Of a stretch of DNA of 64,000 bases, positions 8,733-16,743 are shown in pieces (positions within the stretch are counted from its first letter, which is position 1; each line of letters opens with the position of its first letter). Made by a program: the position numbers and the translations under genes. Below the pieces are notes generated by a model, which worked only from the letters and a program-made list of their open reading frames with translations, searched no databases and had not been told where the DNA came from. The stretch is from the NCBI RefSeq assembly GCF_001427145.1, contig NZ_LMGL01000001.1, positions 543,540 through 607,539 on the forward strand, given 5' to 3'. The stretch comes from Microbacterium sp. Root166. GTDB taxonomy: Bacteria; Actinomycetota; Actinomycetes; Actinomycetales; Microbacteriaceae.

Positions 8733-9680
8733 GTGCGATCGCAGCTCAGGCATCCAGTGCTGGATTACTTCCGCATCCTGGAACTCCGGGCGCGCGGCAC
8801 GGCCGTGCGGGACCGGGTGGCCGATGAGACCGGGCTGCCGATCACCCCCCTCGACAACGCCGCGCTGGTGGTCATCGAGCGCGAGCGCGATCTCACCATC
8901 TCGCGCTTCGCCGCGGCGACCGGCGTGAGCGTGGCACGGGCCAGTCGCCAGGCGACCAGGCTCGAGGATCTCGGCCTGATCTCACGGGCGACCTCCCCGC
9001 ACGACGGGCGCGCCGCAGTGCTCGTCCTCTCGACCGCCGGGGAGGAGGTCCGCAGCCGCTGGGGAAACCGCTGGCCTGCGGACTACGAGGCCGCCCTCGC
9101 TCCTCTTGACGCCACAGCCCGCGAGGCGTTCTGGACCAGCGTGACGCGCCTGCACGCCGACCTCGCCCTGCAGCCCGAGCTGGGCCGGCTGAGCACGGGC
9201 GTCCCGCCGGCCGTGGGCGCAAGCGACATCTCGGCGCTCGTGGCCTTCGCCCAATGGGCCGCGCCGATCGTCTATCACCCCTCGTATGCCCGCGCGCTGA
9301 TCGAGCGCACCGGCGCGCGGCTGAGCCCGCAGTCGCTCTACCTCCTGCGGGTGTGCGCGGGATCGCCGCCCATGGACCTCGGCGACCTGGCTGCGCGGGC
9401 GCACATCGACCCCTCGTCCGTGAGTCGTCATATCGCGAAGCTGGCGGAGGACGCGCTCGTCGTCCGCTCTCCCAACCCGGCCGACGGGCGAAGCACGGTC
9501 ACGGAGGTGACCGTCGGCGGTCGCCACCTGCTCCAGATCATGGAAGCGCTCGAGCTGGCGCCGATCGGGCGCGCCCTGAGGTCGTGGGATCCCGCGACCC
9601 TCGACGCGACGCTGGCGTCTCTGGCCGTCCTGGCGGACGGACTGTTCGAGCAGTCACTGGCTGGCCCGGTTGATCTTTGA
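8733..9680 (+). CDS. Tandem MarR-type winged-helix regulator (two HTH domains in one chain)
   Basis: From GTG at 8733 the protein has 315 residues, about twice a normal MarR protein (about 150). Domain 1 (residues about 1-150) contains ISRFAAATGVSVARASRQAT followed by the wing HDGRAAVLVLS. Domain 2 (about 165-310) contains DLGDLAARAHIDPSSVSRHI followed by the wing ADGRSTVTEVT. MarR proteins normally act as homodimers, so this looks like a covalent pseudo-dimer with unequal halves. An earlier in-frame ATG at 8676 would overlap the start of the divergent nitroreductase, so GTG 8733 is preferred; no strong ribosome site precedes it. The 3' end overlaps a motif A palindrome (9671-9683). It probably controls the divergent nitroreductase/CoA-transferase operon. 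Confidence 0.82.
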   Translation: MRSQLRHPVLDYFRILELRARGTAVRDRVADETGLPITPLDNAALVVIERERDLTISRFAAATGVSVARASRQATRLEDLGLISRATSPHDGRAAVLVLSTAGEEVRSRWGNRWPADYEAALAPLDATAREAFWTSVTRLHADLALQPELGRLSTGVPPAVGASDISALVAFAQWAAPIVYHPSYARALIERTGARLSPQSLYLLRVCAGSPPMDLGDLAARAHIDPSSVSRHIAKLAEDALVVRSPNPADGRSTVTEVTVGGRHLLQIMEALELAPIGRALRSWDPATLDATLASLAVLADGLFEQSLAGPVDL

Positions 9681-9683
9681 TCA
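9671..9683. promoter_or_regulatory. Candidate operator, motif A site 2
   Basis: A perfect TGATC-TTT-GATCA palindrome overlaps the stop codon of the tandem-MarR gene and lies 52 nt upstream of the HtaA-like/LLM/crotonase operon. It is identical in both arms to the sites at 18888 and 47476. Confidence 0.55.
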
Positions 9684-9734
9684 GCTAGGGTAGGCGCAGG
9701 CACCCGCCCGCACACTTCGACGAAGAGGAGCACC

Positions 9735-10166
9735 GTGGCGTCACTGGAATGGCCGATACGCCGGTCGCTGCTCGCGTACGTCGAGGAACTCGACGACGGC
9801 GAGGTCACCGTGTCGGACGGTGCAGAGAACTCCCCCACAGGGTTCCGGTTCCCTCACGAGGGCACGAACGACGGGGTGCTCCGGTTCCGTGGCTCAGTGA
9901 TGGTCACCGGCTATGAAGGCGCACTCACCTTTCCGGTCGTCGCCCCCTGGATCGAGCCCGATGGCGACGCCTTCCAGCTGACGATCCAGGATCCCGGCGA
10001 TCCGGGCGGCCGCATGCGCCTCGTCTCGATCGCATCCCTCGAACCGCAGCTGGACGGCTCCACGTTCGCCACCGGGGTGGCACTCGCGCCGCCGGGGTCG
10101 CAGCTTCTGCAGTTCGGCCCGTACATCGCCGGCACCCCGTTCGACGACATGCGGATCATGGTGTGA
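9735..10166 (+). CDS. Stand-alone HtaA-like domain protein, no signal peptide
   Basis: A 143-residue protein starting with GTG at 9735 after GAGGAG. It matches the pattern I recall for the HtaA domain (PF04213) of corynebacterial haem-uptake proteins: an N-terminal W and Y (W6, Y15, LLAYVEE), then VTVSDGAENSPTGFRFP, then LRFRGSVMVTGYEGAL and DPGGRMRLVSIAS. In haem-binding HtaA domains a His occurs in the G-H-x-G position; here residue 60 is Tyr. There is no signal peptide or membrane segment, so it should be cytoplasmic, unlike the surface haem proteins. It is coupled by a GTGA overlap to an LLM oxidoreductase and then a crotonase. A haem or hydrophobic-ligand role is only a guess. Confidence 0.7.
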   Translation: MASLEWPIRRSLLAYVEELDDGEVTVSDGAENSPTGFRFPHEGTNDGVLRFRGSVMVTGYEGALTFPVVAPWIEPDGDAFQLTIQDPGDPGGRMRLVSIASLEPQLDGSTFATGVALAPPGSQLLQFGPYIAGTPFDDMRIMV

Positions 10167-11062
10167 GCACAGACCGGACGAGGGCGCTCGCCGGAGTCCG
10201 AAGCCTCATCGGCCCGGTGGGACTGTGGGCCGGCGGATTGACCCGTGCCCCCGCCGGCGTGCCTTCGGCAGCGGCGAGAGTCGCGGAGCGTGCCGGCTTC
10301 GGCGCGCTCTGGGGAGGCGAAGTCCTCAACGGCCGCGACATCTTCGAGGTGCACGCCGAGATGCTGTCGGCGACGACGTCGCTGACCACCGCCACCGGCA
10401 TCGCGAACATGCAGGTGCGGGATGCCGCCACCGCCGCACGGCGCGTCTGGGCGCTGCACGACAGCCACCCCTCGCGTTTCATCGCCGGGTTCGGTACGAG
10501 CCATCGCGAACTCACGAACGCGTCGACCGCCCCCTCCGTCCTCGACACGGCTGCCGAGTATCTGCGCGCGTTCCGCGCCGCATACGGCGACCCGGTCACA
10601 CCTCCGGTGCTGCTGGCCGCGCTCGGACCGCGGATGCTGCAGCTCAGCGCCGAACGGGCTGACGGCGCGCACACGTACTTCGCTTCACCCGCACACACCG
10701 CCGAGGCCCGCGCCGCGCTGGGCCCGGACCCCATGCTCGTGCCCCAGATCGCCGCCGTCTTCGCTCGACACGGGGAGGTGCCGGAGGCCGCGCGACGCCA
10801 CGTGACTGCCCTCCTCGCCAAGCGCAACTATGCGCGCAGTGTCATGCGGATGGGCCTGAACCCCGCGGATGCCGAGACGGTGGCCCGCGCTCTCGTCGCT
10901 GTCGGCGACGCCGATGCGATCGCCGAGGCGATCATGGCGCATCTCGATGCTGGAGCCGACCACGTCGCGGTGCAGCTCGTGGGCGTCGCTGCGGAGGATC
11001 TGCCTGCCTGGGAAGGCCAGTTGACCGCGCTATGCAGTGCGGTGCGAAGGGTGGCGGCATGA
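10163..11062 (+). CDS. LLM-class (luciferase-like) flavin oxidoreductase
   Basis: A 299-residue luciferase-like TIM-barrel protein resembling the F420-dependent LLM group. Visible blocks are VAERAGFGALWGGEVLNGRD near the N-terminus, LTTATGIANMQVRDAAT, the FIAGFGTSHREL strand and ALGPRMLQLSAERADGAHTY. Members are oxidoreductases using F420 or FMN on diverse substrates. It starts with GTG at 10163, overlapping the stop of the HtaA-like gene, and its TGA overlaps the ATG of the following crotonase, so the three are co-translated. Cofactor choice cannot be read with certainty. The context suggests oxidation or reduction of an intermediate just before or after the crotonase step. Confidence 0.86.
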   Translation: MSTDRTRALAGVRSLIGPVGLWAGGLTRAPAGVPSAAARVAERAGFGALWGGEVLNGRDIFEVHAEMLSATTSLTTATGIANMQVRDAATAARRVWALHDSHPSRFIAGFGTSHRELTNASTAPSVLDTAAEYLRAFRAAYGDPVTPPVLLAALGPRMLQLSAERADGAHTYFASPAHTAEARAALGPDPMLVPQIAAVFARHGEVPEAARRHVTALLAKRNYARSVMRMGLNPADAETVARALVAVGDADAIAEAIMAHLDAGADHVAVQLVGVAAEDLPAWEGQLTALCSAVRRVAA

Positions 11063-11832
11063 CCGAGGATGCGGGGCAGATCCTGCTCGTCGAGGACAGC
11101 GGTCCGGTGCGGATGCTGACGCTCAACAGGCCCGCGTCGCTCAATGCCATCTCGCGCCCGCTGGGGAACGCGCTGATCGAGCAGTTCCGCGCAGCCGACA
11201 CCGATCCCGACGTACGCGTCGTCGTGCTGACAGGTGCCGGTCGCGCCTTCAGTGCCGGGGGCGACCTCAAGGAACGGATCTCGGACAACGAAACGCCCGC
11301 ACAGCGTGAGCGATTCACCCACGAACTGCTGGAGCGGCGGCGCTCGACGCTTTCGATCGCGGCCATCAACGGTCTCGCATACGGGGGCGGCCTCGAACTC
11401 GTGCTGAGCTGCGACTTCGCGATCGCGGCGGCCGAAGCACGGTTCGCGCTCCCCGAGGCGACGCGCGGCATCTTGGCGAGCGGAGGCGGAATCGTCCGGC
11501 TCCCGCAGGTCATCGGACGGCAGCGAGCCCTGCGCTTGGCGACGACGGGCGAATCCATCGACGCCGAGACCGCCCTGGCGTGGGGCCTCGTGTCGGAGGT
11601 CGTACCCGGCGAACGGTTGCGGCCGGCCGCGCTCGAGCTGGCGGAGCGGGTCGCCGCCGCCGCACCGCTCGCGGTCGAGGCGACCCGCCGGATCATGCTC
11701 GCCCTCGAGCACGACGAGCGTGCGTGGGAGCTCAACTCGGGTCTCCGGCGCGACGTGGGCGCTTCGGCCGACGCACTCGAGGGGCGTCGGGCGTTCTCAG
11801 ATAAGCGTCCGCCGCGGTGGGAGGACCGCTGA
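11059..11832 (+). CDS. Enoyl-CoA hydratase/isomerase family protein (crotonase fold)
   Basis: A 257-residue crotonase: RMLTLNRPASLNAIS, AFSAGGDLKERISDN, NGLAYGGGLELVLSC and LPEATRGILASGGG are the standard CoA-binding and oxyanion-hole blocks. The C-terminal GRRAFSDKRPPRW tail is typical of hydratases of this family. The ATG at 11059 overlaps the upstream stop (ATGA). It ends the plus-strand operon that begins with the HtaA-like protein and converges on the solute-binding protein gene at 11862 with 29 nt between stops. No obvious strong hairpin separates them. Confidence 0.9.
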   Translation: MTEDAGQILLVEDSGPVRMLTLNRPASLNAISRPLGNALIEQFRAADTDPDVRVVVLTGAGRAFSAGGDLKERISDNETPAQRERFTHELLERRRSTLSIAAINGLAYGGGLELVLSCDFAIAAAEARFALPEATRGILASGGGIVRLPQVIGRQRALRLATTGESIDAETALAWGLVSEVVPGERLRPAALELAERVAAAAPLAVEATRRIMLALEHDERAWELNSGLRRDVGASADALEGRRAFSDKRPPRWEDR

Positions 11833-11861
11833 CCGCTCCGCTCGGCAATCACGCTGTGGTG

Positions 11862-13445
11862 TCACTGCGAAAGCCACGCCTCGTCGAGGTAGACCATGGT
11901 GCTGCCCTCCCACGGGTGGCCCGTGACTCCGAGGTGCAGATCCGTGGAGTGGGCCATGGCCATCTGGTAGGGGGCGATCCACACCAGGACGGCGTCGTCG
12001 CGGAGGATGCCGGCGACCTCCTGCCAGGCGGCGTTGCGGTCGTCGAGGTCGACGGAATCGCGCGCCTCGAGCAGGGCGGCATCCAGTTCCGGGATCGCTA
12101 CGCGACCCCAGTTCTGCCCGCCGGAGTAGTAGCGGCTCCACACTGTCGGGAATCCGGAGGATGCCGTCGAACCCTGAAGCAGCTCGTAGTCGCCGTTCGC
12201 CTGCGCCTGCGTGTGAGCGGCGGTGTCGACCGCCCGCAGGTTGGCCGTGATGCCGACCTCTGCGAGCTGCGACTGCACGTACTGCGCCTCGGTGGCGAAC
12301 GAGGGGATGGCGTAGTGGACGTAGTCGACGACAGGTTCGCCGTGCTCGTCCGTGTACGACTCGACGAGCTCGCGGGCCTTGTCGAGGTCCTGGGGGTACG
12401 TCGCGCCATCGAGGCAGGCCGGCGAGCCCACCGGGAACGGAGTGCAGTCGGTCGTCCCGTCCCAGTTGTCGGTGCCGCCGAACAGCACGCCTGCGGTGGT
12501 GTCACCGTTGAAGGTGTACAGCAGCGCCTCCCGCAGTCGCTGGTCGCCGAACGGCCCCCTCGACGCGTTGGGGATCACAGCCTCACCACCCGTGGGAATC
12601 GGCTTGAGCTCGATGGAGGGGATGTCGCCGACCTGAGCCCACGCTGACCCCGGTACCAGGGCAAGGTCCGTCCCGCCGGAGATGAGATCGTCCGTACGGG
12701 TCTGCGGATCCACGCGCACGTGGTACTCCACCCCATCGAGGTACGGCTTGCCCTCGTCCCAATAGGCTTCGTTCTTGACCAGCGTGAGCGTGTCGTCCCG
12801 GACCCAGGACTCGAGAGCGAACGGACCTGCGCCGACCGGCTCGGAGTTGAAGGTCTCGGGGTCGGCCAGCGCCGTCGGCGACCCGATGAGACTGGCCGGC
12901 GACGAACCGGTCAACGCCAGCGGAAACGAGCCGCTCGGCTGCTTCAGGGTGAACGTGACCTCGTGCTCCCCACTGGCCTCCATCGTGTCGATCGCCGACA
13001 GCATCGCTTTAGCCGTGCTGGTGGAGTCCGGTGCGATGTGACGCTGGATGTTGAAGACGACGGCTTCCGCGTCGAGCGGTGTGCCGTCGGTGAATTCGAC
13101 TCCGTCACGGAGCTCGAGGACCCACGTCTGCCCGTCCGTCGACGAAATGCCCTTGGCGAGCTTGGGAGACACTTCATCGGTGAGCTCGTCACGATAGAGC
13201 AGGGTGTCCATGATCGCAGCCGCACGCTCCAGCCCGGAGCCGACGTTCGTGACCTTCACGGGGTCGAAGCCCTGCATCTCCGTCAGGGACGCGATCTGCA
13301 CGACGCCGCCGGTCTGGATCTCCGCCGCGGAAGTGGGCTGTTCGGGGTCACCGACCGCACCACCTCCTCCGCAGCCACTGAGCACCACGACTGCGGCGGT
13401 CAGACCGATGGCCATCGACAGGGCGGCAGGACGCGATCTCGGCAT
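11862..13445 (-). CDS. ABC transporter family 5 solute-binding lipoprotein
   Basis: A 527-residue lipoprotein: a twin-arginine-free signal with lipobox LSGC near residue 25, then a Gly-rich linker and the family 5 binding fold. It shares blocks with the binding protein at the left edge, for example FNIQRHIAPDSTSTAKAML, SGSFPLALTGSS and VGAGPF, and with the one at 49207. Start ATG 13445 has AAGGAG 7 nt upstream; an in-frame earlier ATG at 13478 lacks a ribosome site and would spoil the signal peptide. No permease or ATPase gene lies nearby. The motif A site at 13479-13491 is 34 nt upstream, so it is probably co-regulated with the other motif A operons. Ligand unknown. Confidence 0.92.
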   Translation of the reverse strand: MPRSRPAALSMAIGLTAAVVVLSGCGGGGAVGDPEQPTSAAEIQTGGVVQIASLTEMQGFDPVKVTNVGSGLERAAAIMDTLLYRDELTDEVSPKLAKGISSTDGQTWVLELRDGVEFTDGTPLDAEAVVFNIQRHIAPDSTSTAKAMLSAIDTMEASGEHEVTFTLKQPSGSFPLALTGSSPASLIGSPTALADPETFNSEPVGAGPFALESWVRDDTLTLVKNEAYWDEGKPYLDGVEYHVRVDPQTRTDDLISGGTDLALVPGSAWAQVGDIPSIELKPIPTGGEAVIPNASRGPFGDQRLREALLYTFNGDTTAGVLFGGTDNWDGTTDCTPFPVGSPACLDGATYPQDLDKARELVESYTDEHGEPVVDYVHYAIPSFATEAQYVQSQLAEVGITANLRAVDTAAHTQAQANGDYELLQGSTASSGFPTVWSRYYSGGQNWGRVAIPELDAALLEARDSVDLDDRNAAWQEVAGILRDDAVLVWIAPYQMAMAHSTDLHLGVTGHPWEGSTMVYLDEAWLSQ

Positions 13446-13478
13446 GGGTGCTCCTTGGATGAGGACATCGACGTCCAC

Positions 13479-13496
13479 TTATCTTTGATCAGATTA
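13479..13496. promoter_or_regulatory. Candidate operator, motif A site 3
   Basis: TTATCTTTGATCA, one mismatch from the TGATCTTTGATCA palindrome, lies 34 nt upstream of the second solute-binding lipoprotein. The 16-mer ATCTTTGATCAGATTA (13481-13496) is identical to 47478-47493 in front of the ArsR-type regulator. Confidence 0.55.
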
Positions 13497-13669
13497 GTGT
13501 CGCTTGCGAGCACCAGGCAAGCCAGACTTCCCGATTATCTGATGTTCCACAAGCTGATTGCCCTGACGGGACGACAACGCGAATCGGAACTTTTCAGCGT
13601 GATTGAGGGATTCCGGCGAGACCCGAGCTCGCGGGTGGAAACCTGCTGTAGATCATGTAGCGAGCAGGA

Positions 13670-14698
13670 TCAGCCGACCCGGTGAAAGAGTTCCACGCCT
13701 GCCTCTATGCGGCGCTCCGCGCGACCGGTCGTGACCAGGCGGCGCAGGCGCGCGAACCCGTCGGCGAACGCGAGGAACAGCTCATCACCCTCGAGGTCGG
13801 TCAGCGTCGCCGATCCGCCGTGCCAGGGCATCCGGGAGACAACCTCGAACGCCGTCCGCGGCGTCGCGTCGAGCGCCCTCTCCGCGACGCCGAGCTTGGC
13901 CTCGGCATATGCCAGATGATCGTCGATCATTGCGAGGGGATCCTCGACGAGCGGTCCGTGGCCTGGGAGGCACACGCTGATCTCGCCGGCTTCACTGCGC
14001 AAGCGCTCGATCCCGGCGACATAGTCGGACAGCGGATCGGGTGGCGTGAACGCCCGAACGGTCACGTGCGGGTTGCCGTGCCCGCGCGGCAGCAGCGCAT
14101 CGCCGGAGAAGAGGATCCCCGTCGCCCGCTCCAAGAGGCAAACGTGACCGGGAGTGTGCCCGGGGGTCTCGAGGATATCGAAGCTGCGCGCCCCCACGTG
14201 GATGGAGTCATCCCCGGTCAGCCAGCGCGGATCGGGGACGTCGAAGGCGCGATCGGGCTCCTTGCTCGAAACGATGCGCTGCGCCTCGTGCGGCGGGAAG
14301 CCGTGGCCCTCGTACCAGCGGACAGCGGATGCCTCATCAGGAAGCCCTTGATATCCGGCGAGGGATTCCACGGTCGCACGCTCGGCTCGATGCAGCGCGA
14401 CCGTCGCGCCCGTCTGGGACGCGAGCCGCCGGGCGAAACCGGCATGGTCTCGGTGAGCGTGAGTGAGGACGATGGTCGACACGGCGATGGGGTCGACACC
14501 GGATGCTGCGAACAGCGCGTCCAGGTGCGCTCCCTCGTCGTGCCACCACGCGGTGTCCACGAGTGCGGCCTCGCCGCCGTCGACGATCAGGTAGGCGTTG
14601 TTCGACAGTCGGTACCGGCCGCTCACCACCTCGTTCGTGGCACGCCAGATCCCCGGAAGCACCTCCGCCACCGGGGACCCGACGGTCGTCTCGGTCAC
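13670..14698 (-). CDS. Metallo-beta-lactamase-fold hydrolase
   Basis: A 342-residue MBL-fold protein. The zinc motif HAHRDH lies at residues 80-85, with further ligands in ETPGHTPGHVCL, SGDALLPRGHGNPH and CLPGHGPLV. A C-terminal extension of about 90 residues with a small helical domain is typical of the SNX/LACTB2-like subgroup, which includes thioesterases and lactonases. The start is GTG 14698, overlapping the TGA of the ADP-forming acyl-CoA synthetase (GTGA), so it closes the cyclase/acyl-CoA dehydrogenase/synthetase operon. Hydrolysis of a thioester or lactone made by its neighbours is plausible but not shown. Confidence 0.9.
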   Translation of the reverse strand: MTETTVGSPVAEVLPGIWRATNEVVSGRYRLSNNAYLIVDGGEAALVDTAWWHDEGAHLDALFAASGVDPIAVSTIVLTHAHRDHAGFARRLASQTGATVALHRAERATVESLAGYQGLPDEASAVRWYEGHGFPPHEAQRIVSSKEPDRAFDVPDPRWLTGDDSIHVGARSFDILETPGHTPGHVCLLERATGILFSGDALLPRGHGNPHVTVRAFTPPDPLSDYVAGIERLRSEAGEISVCLPGHGPLVEDPLAMIDDHLAYAEAKLGVAERALDATPRTAFEVVSRMPWHGGSATLTDLEGDELFLAFADGFARLRRLVTTGRAERRIEAGVELFHRVG

Positions 14699-16743
14699 GC
14701 GTAGAGGTGCACCTTCGCGTCGAGCGACACCACGCGCCCGGTCGCGTCGATGACGAGCGGGTTGAGGTCGATGGACTCGATGCGTCCATCGCGCAGCATC
14801 AGCGCGGACAGGGCGTCCAGCACGGCCCGGAATGCCTCGTGCCCGGCGACACTCGGGGCATACCGCGCGAGGGCCACCTCCTGCTGGCGCCGCGAGAGGG
14901 GCAGCAGCCGAAGTCCCACGTCCTTGTCCTCCACCCCGGATCCGCCGGGACCGACCGCGAGGAGCGTCTCGCCGTCCGCGCCGCGCGAAAGCCCCACGAA
15001 GTACTCGTCCGAGAAGACGACCCGCTCCGAGAAGGTGACTGGCGAGTCGAAGAGCGCTCGCAGGTACTCCGTCGCGGCGACCGCGGCGTCGGCACTCGGG
15101 ATATGCGTGAGCACACCACCCGCCTTTGCGCGGTGCGCGAGCCCGGCCTCGGCCTTCGCGACCAGCGGGAAGCGCGCCTCGGCGAGCGCCGCGGCCGGAT
15201 CGGCATCGCGGGCGACCACCCAGTCCTCCGGCCAGGCCAGCGGCACGCTGGCAAGGAGCGCCCGCATCTCGTCGCCCAAGACCACGCGGGTCTCAGGGGC
15301 ATCGCGTGCCGCGGTCACCGCCGGCACCGGTCCCGCATCACCGCGGGACCACGTCGACAGCGCCTGGAGCTTGGAGATCGTCTGACGCATGCCGAGACCG
15401 ACGACGACGTCGGGCCCGAGAACCTGCGAGGCGAGCAGCCCGCGGCGGTCGATGCCCGTTCCGAGCACGGCGAGCTTGCCGGCCTCCTGCGTGAGGCGTG
15501 CCCCCTCGGTGATCCATGCGTACTGCGCGGCGAGCTCCTTATCGGGCACGTCGAAGATCTGCACCGCGATGTCGATATTCGGGTCGGCCACGAACGTCGA
15601 CACGAGGCGACGGAACTCCTCGGGCGCGCCGAGGAGCCCGGCCCCCATGTCGAACGGGTTGAGCGGCGCGTCGGCGTGACCCTCGCCGGCGAGTGCCACC
15701 ACCGTCTCGCGCGTGGGCTGCGGCACGGCGATGTCGCTGCCGGCGACCTCGTCACTGAAGGTGATGCCCAGCCCGCCGCTGCCGGTGTAGACGCCCACGC
15801 GTCCATCGCCCCAGCGCCGGAAGCCCCCGCTCTGCAGTCCCTCCAGGCTCGACGCGAGGTCATCGAGATTGGTGACCAGGGTGACGCCGTACTGCTCGGC
15901 GACGCCGCGTACGAGGCGCAGCGGGGTCGCGATCGCGCCTGTGTGAGACGCGGCGAGAGCCTGCCCCTGCTCCGAGCGGCCGGCGAACTGCATCACGAGG
16001 GGCTTGCCGGCCTCGGCGGCGCGTCGCGCGAGGGCAGCAAACCCCTGGAGCGACCCGATGCTCTCCACGTAGAGGCCGATCGCCGACACCTCGGGGTCCT
16101 CCAGCAGGACGGTCGCGAGGGTGACGTAGTCCATGACCGCGCCGCCACCCAGTGTGAACGCCGAGTGCAGCCCGATACGGCGCTCGATCACGGTGTTCGT
16201 CATCTGGATCAGCACCGCGCCGGACTGGCTGACCAGCGCGACCCTTCCGGGGATGATCTCGCCGCGCAGCGACCCGTCGAGAACGTTCACACCGTGTATC
16301 GGCGCAAGGAAGCCGATCGACTGGGGACCGAACAGCGGGATGCCGGTCGTACGCGACCACTCCGCGAGGCGTAGCTGGTCGGCGGCATTGCCCTGCTCGG
16401 CGAAGCCGCCACTGAAGACGATCACACCGCGCGCACCGCGCGCGGCCAGCTCGTCGAGCGTCGCCAGGACGATCTCGCGCTTGACCAGCAGCCATACGAT
16501 CCCGAGTTCGCCGTCGACATCGCCGAGGGTCTCGGCCACCGAGTAGCCGTACACGGTGCCGCCGCGCGGATTGACGAGGTTGAGCGCGCCCTGCCATGGG
16601 CGATCGAAGCGCTCGATGGAATCCAGGATCAGGCGGGTCGTGCCGGCCGATTCGTTCGCGCCGACGATCGTGATCGCCGGGGTCTGCCACATCCGGGCGA
16701 GAGCGGCATCCCATCCCGTCTGAACTGCTGACTCCAACGTCAT
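14695..16743 (-). CDS. ADP-forming acyl-CoA synthetase (acetate--CoA ligase family, fused subunits)
   Basis: A 682-residue protein with both parts of an NDP-forming acyl-CoA synthetase. The N-terminal CoA-binding region begins AITIVGANESAGTT, followed by GVIVFSGGFAEQG, PQSIGFLAPIHG, VALVSQSGAVL and the SHTGA segment that contains the phosphorylated His of the family. The C-terminal third (about residues 460-682) has ATP-grasp features such as FPLVAKAEAGLAHRAKAGGV and RDGRIESIDLNPL. It would interconvert an acyl-CoA and the free acid with ADP/ATP. The ATG at 16743 overlaps the upstream acyl-CoA dehydrogenase stop. A longer upstream frame exists but lacks family features. It may activate or release short acids from side-chain or ring breakdown. 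Confidence 0.9.
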   Translation of the reverse strand: MTLESAVQTGWDAALARMWQTPAITIVGANESAGTTRLILDSIERFDRPWQGALNLVNPRGGTVYGYSVAETLGDVDGELGIVWLLVKREIVLATLDELAARGARGVIVFSGGFAEQGNAADQLRLAEWSRTTGIPLFGPQSIGFLAPIHGVNVLDGSLRGEIIPGRVALVSQSGAVLIQMTNTVIERRIGLHSAFTLGGGAVMDYVTLATVLLEDPEVSAIGLYVESIGSLQGFAALARRAAEAGKPLVMQFAGRSEQGQALAASHTGAIATPLRLVRGVAEQYGVTLVTNLDDLASSLEGLQSGGFRRWGDGRVGVYTGSGGLGITFSDEVAGSDIAVPQPTRETVVALAGEGHADAPLNPFDMGAGLLGAPEEFRRLVSTFVADPNIDIAVQIFDVPDKELAAQYAWITEGARLTQEAGKLAVLGTGIDRRGLLASQVLGPDVVVGLGMRQTISKLQALSTWSRGDAGPVPAVTAARDAPETRVVLGDEMRALLASVPLAWPEDWVVARDADPAAALAEARFPLVAKAEAGLAHRAKAGGVLTHIPSADAAVAATEYLRALFDSPVTFSERVVFSDEYFVGLSRGADGETLLAVGPGGSGVEDKDVGLRLLPLSRRQQEVALARYAPSVAGHEAFRAVLDALSALMLRDGRIESIDLNPLVIDATGRVVSLDAKVHLYA

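Noticed and set aside
14503..16374. A 623-codon open frame on the plus strand
   Set aside because: It is opposite the ADP-forming acyl-CoA synthetase, is Arg/His-rich without family motifs, and is explained by high GC in the antisense frame.
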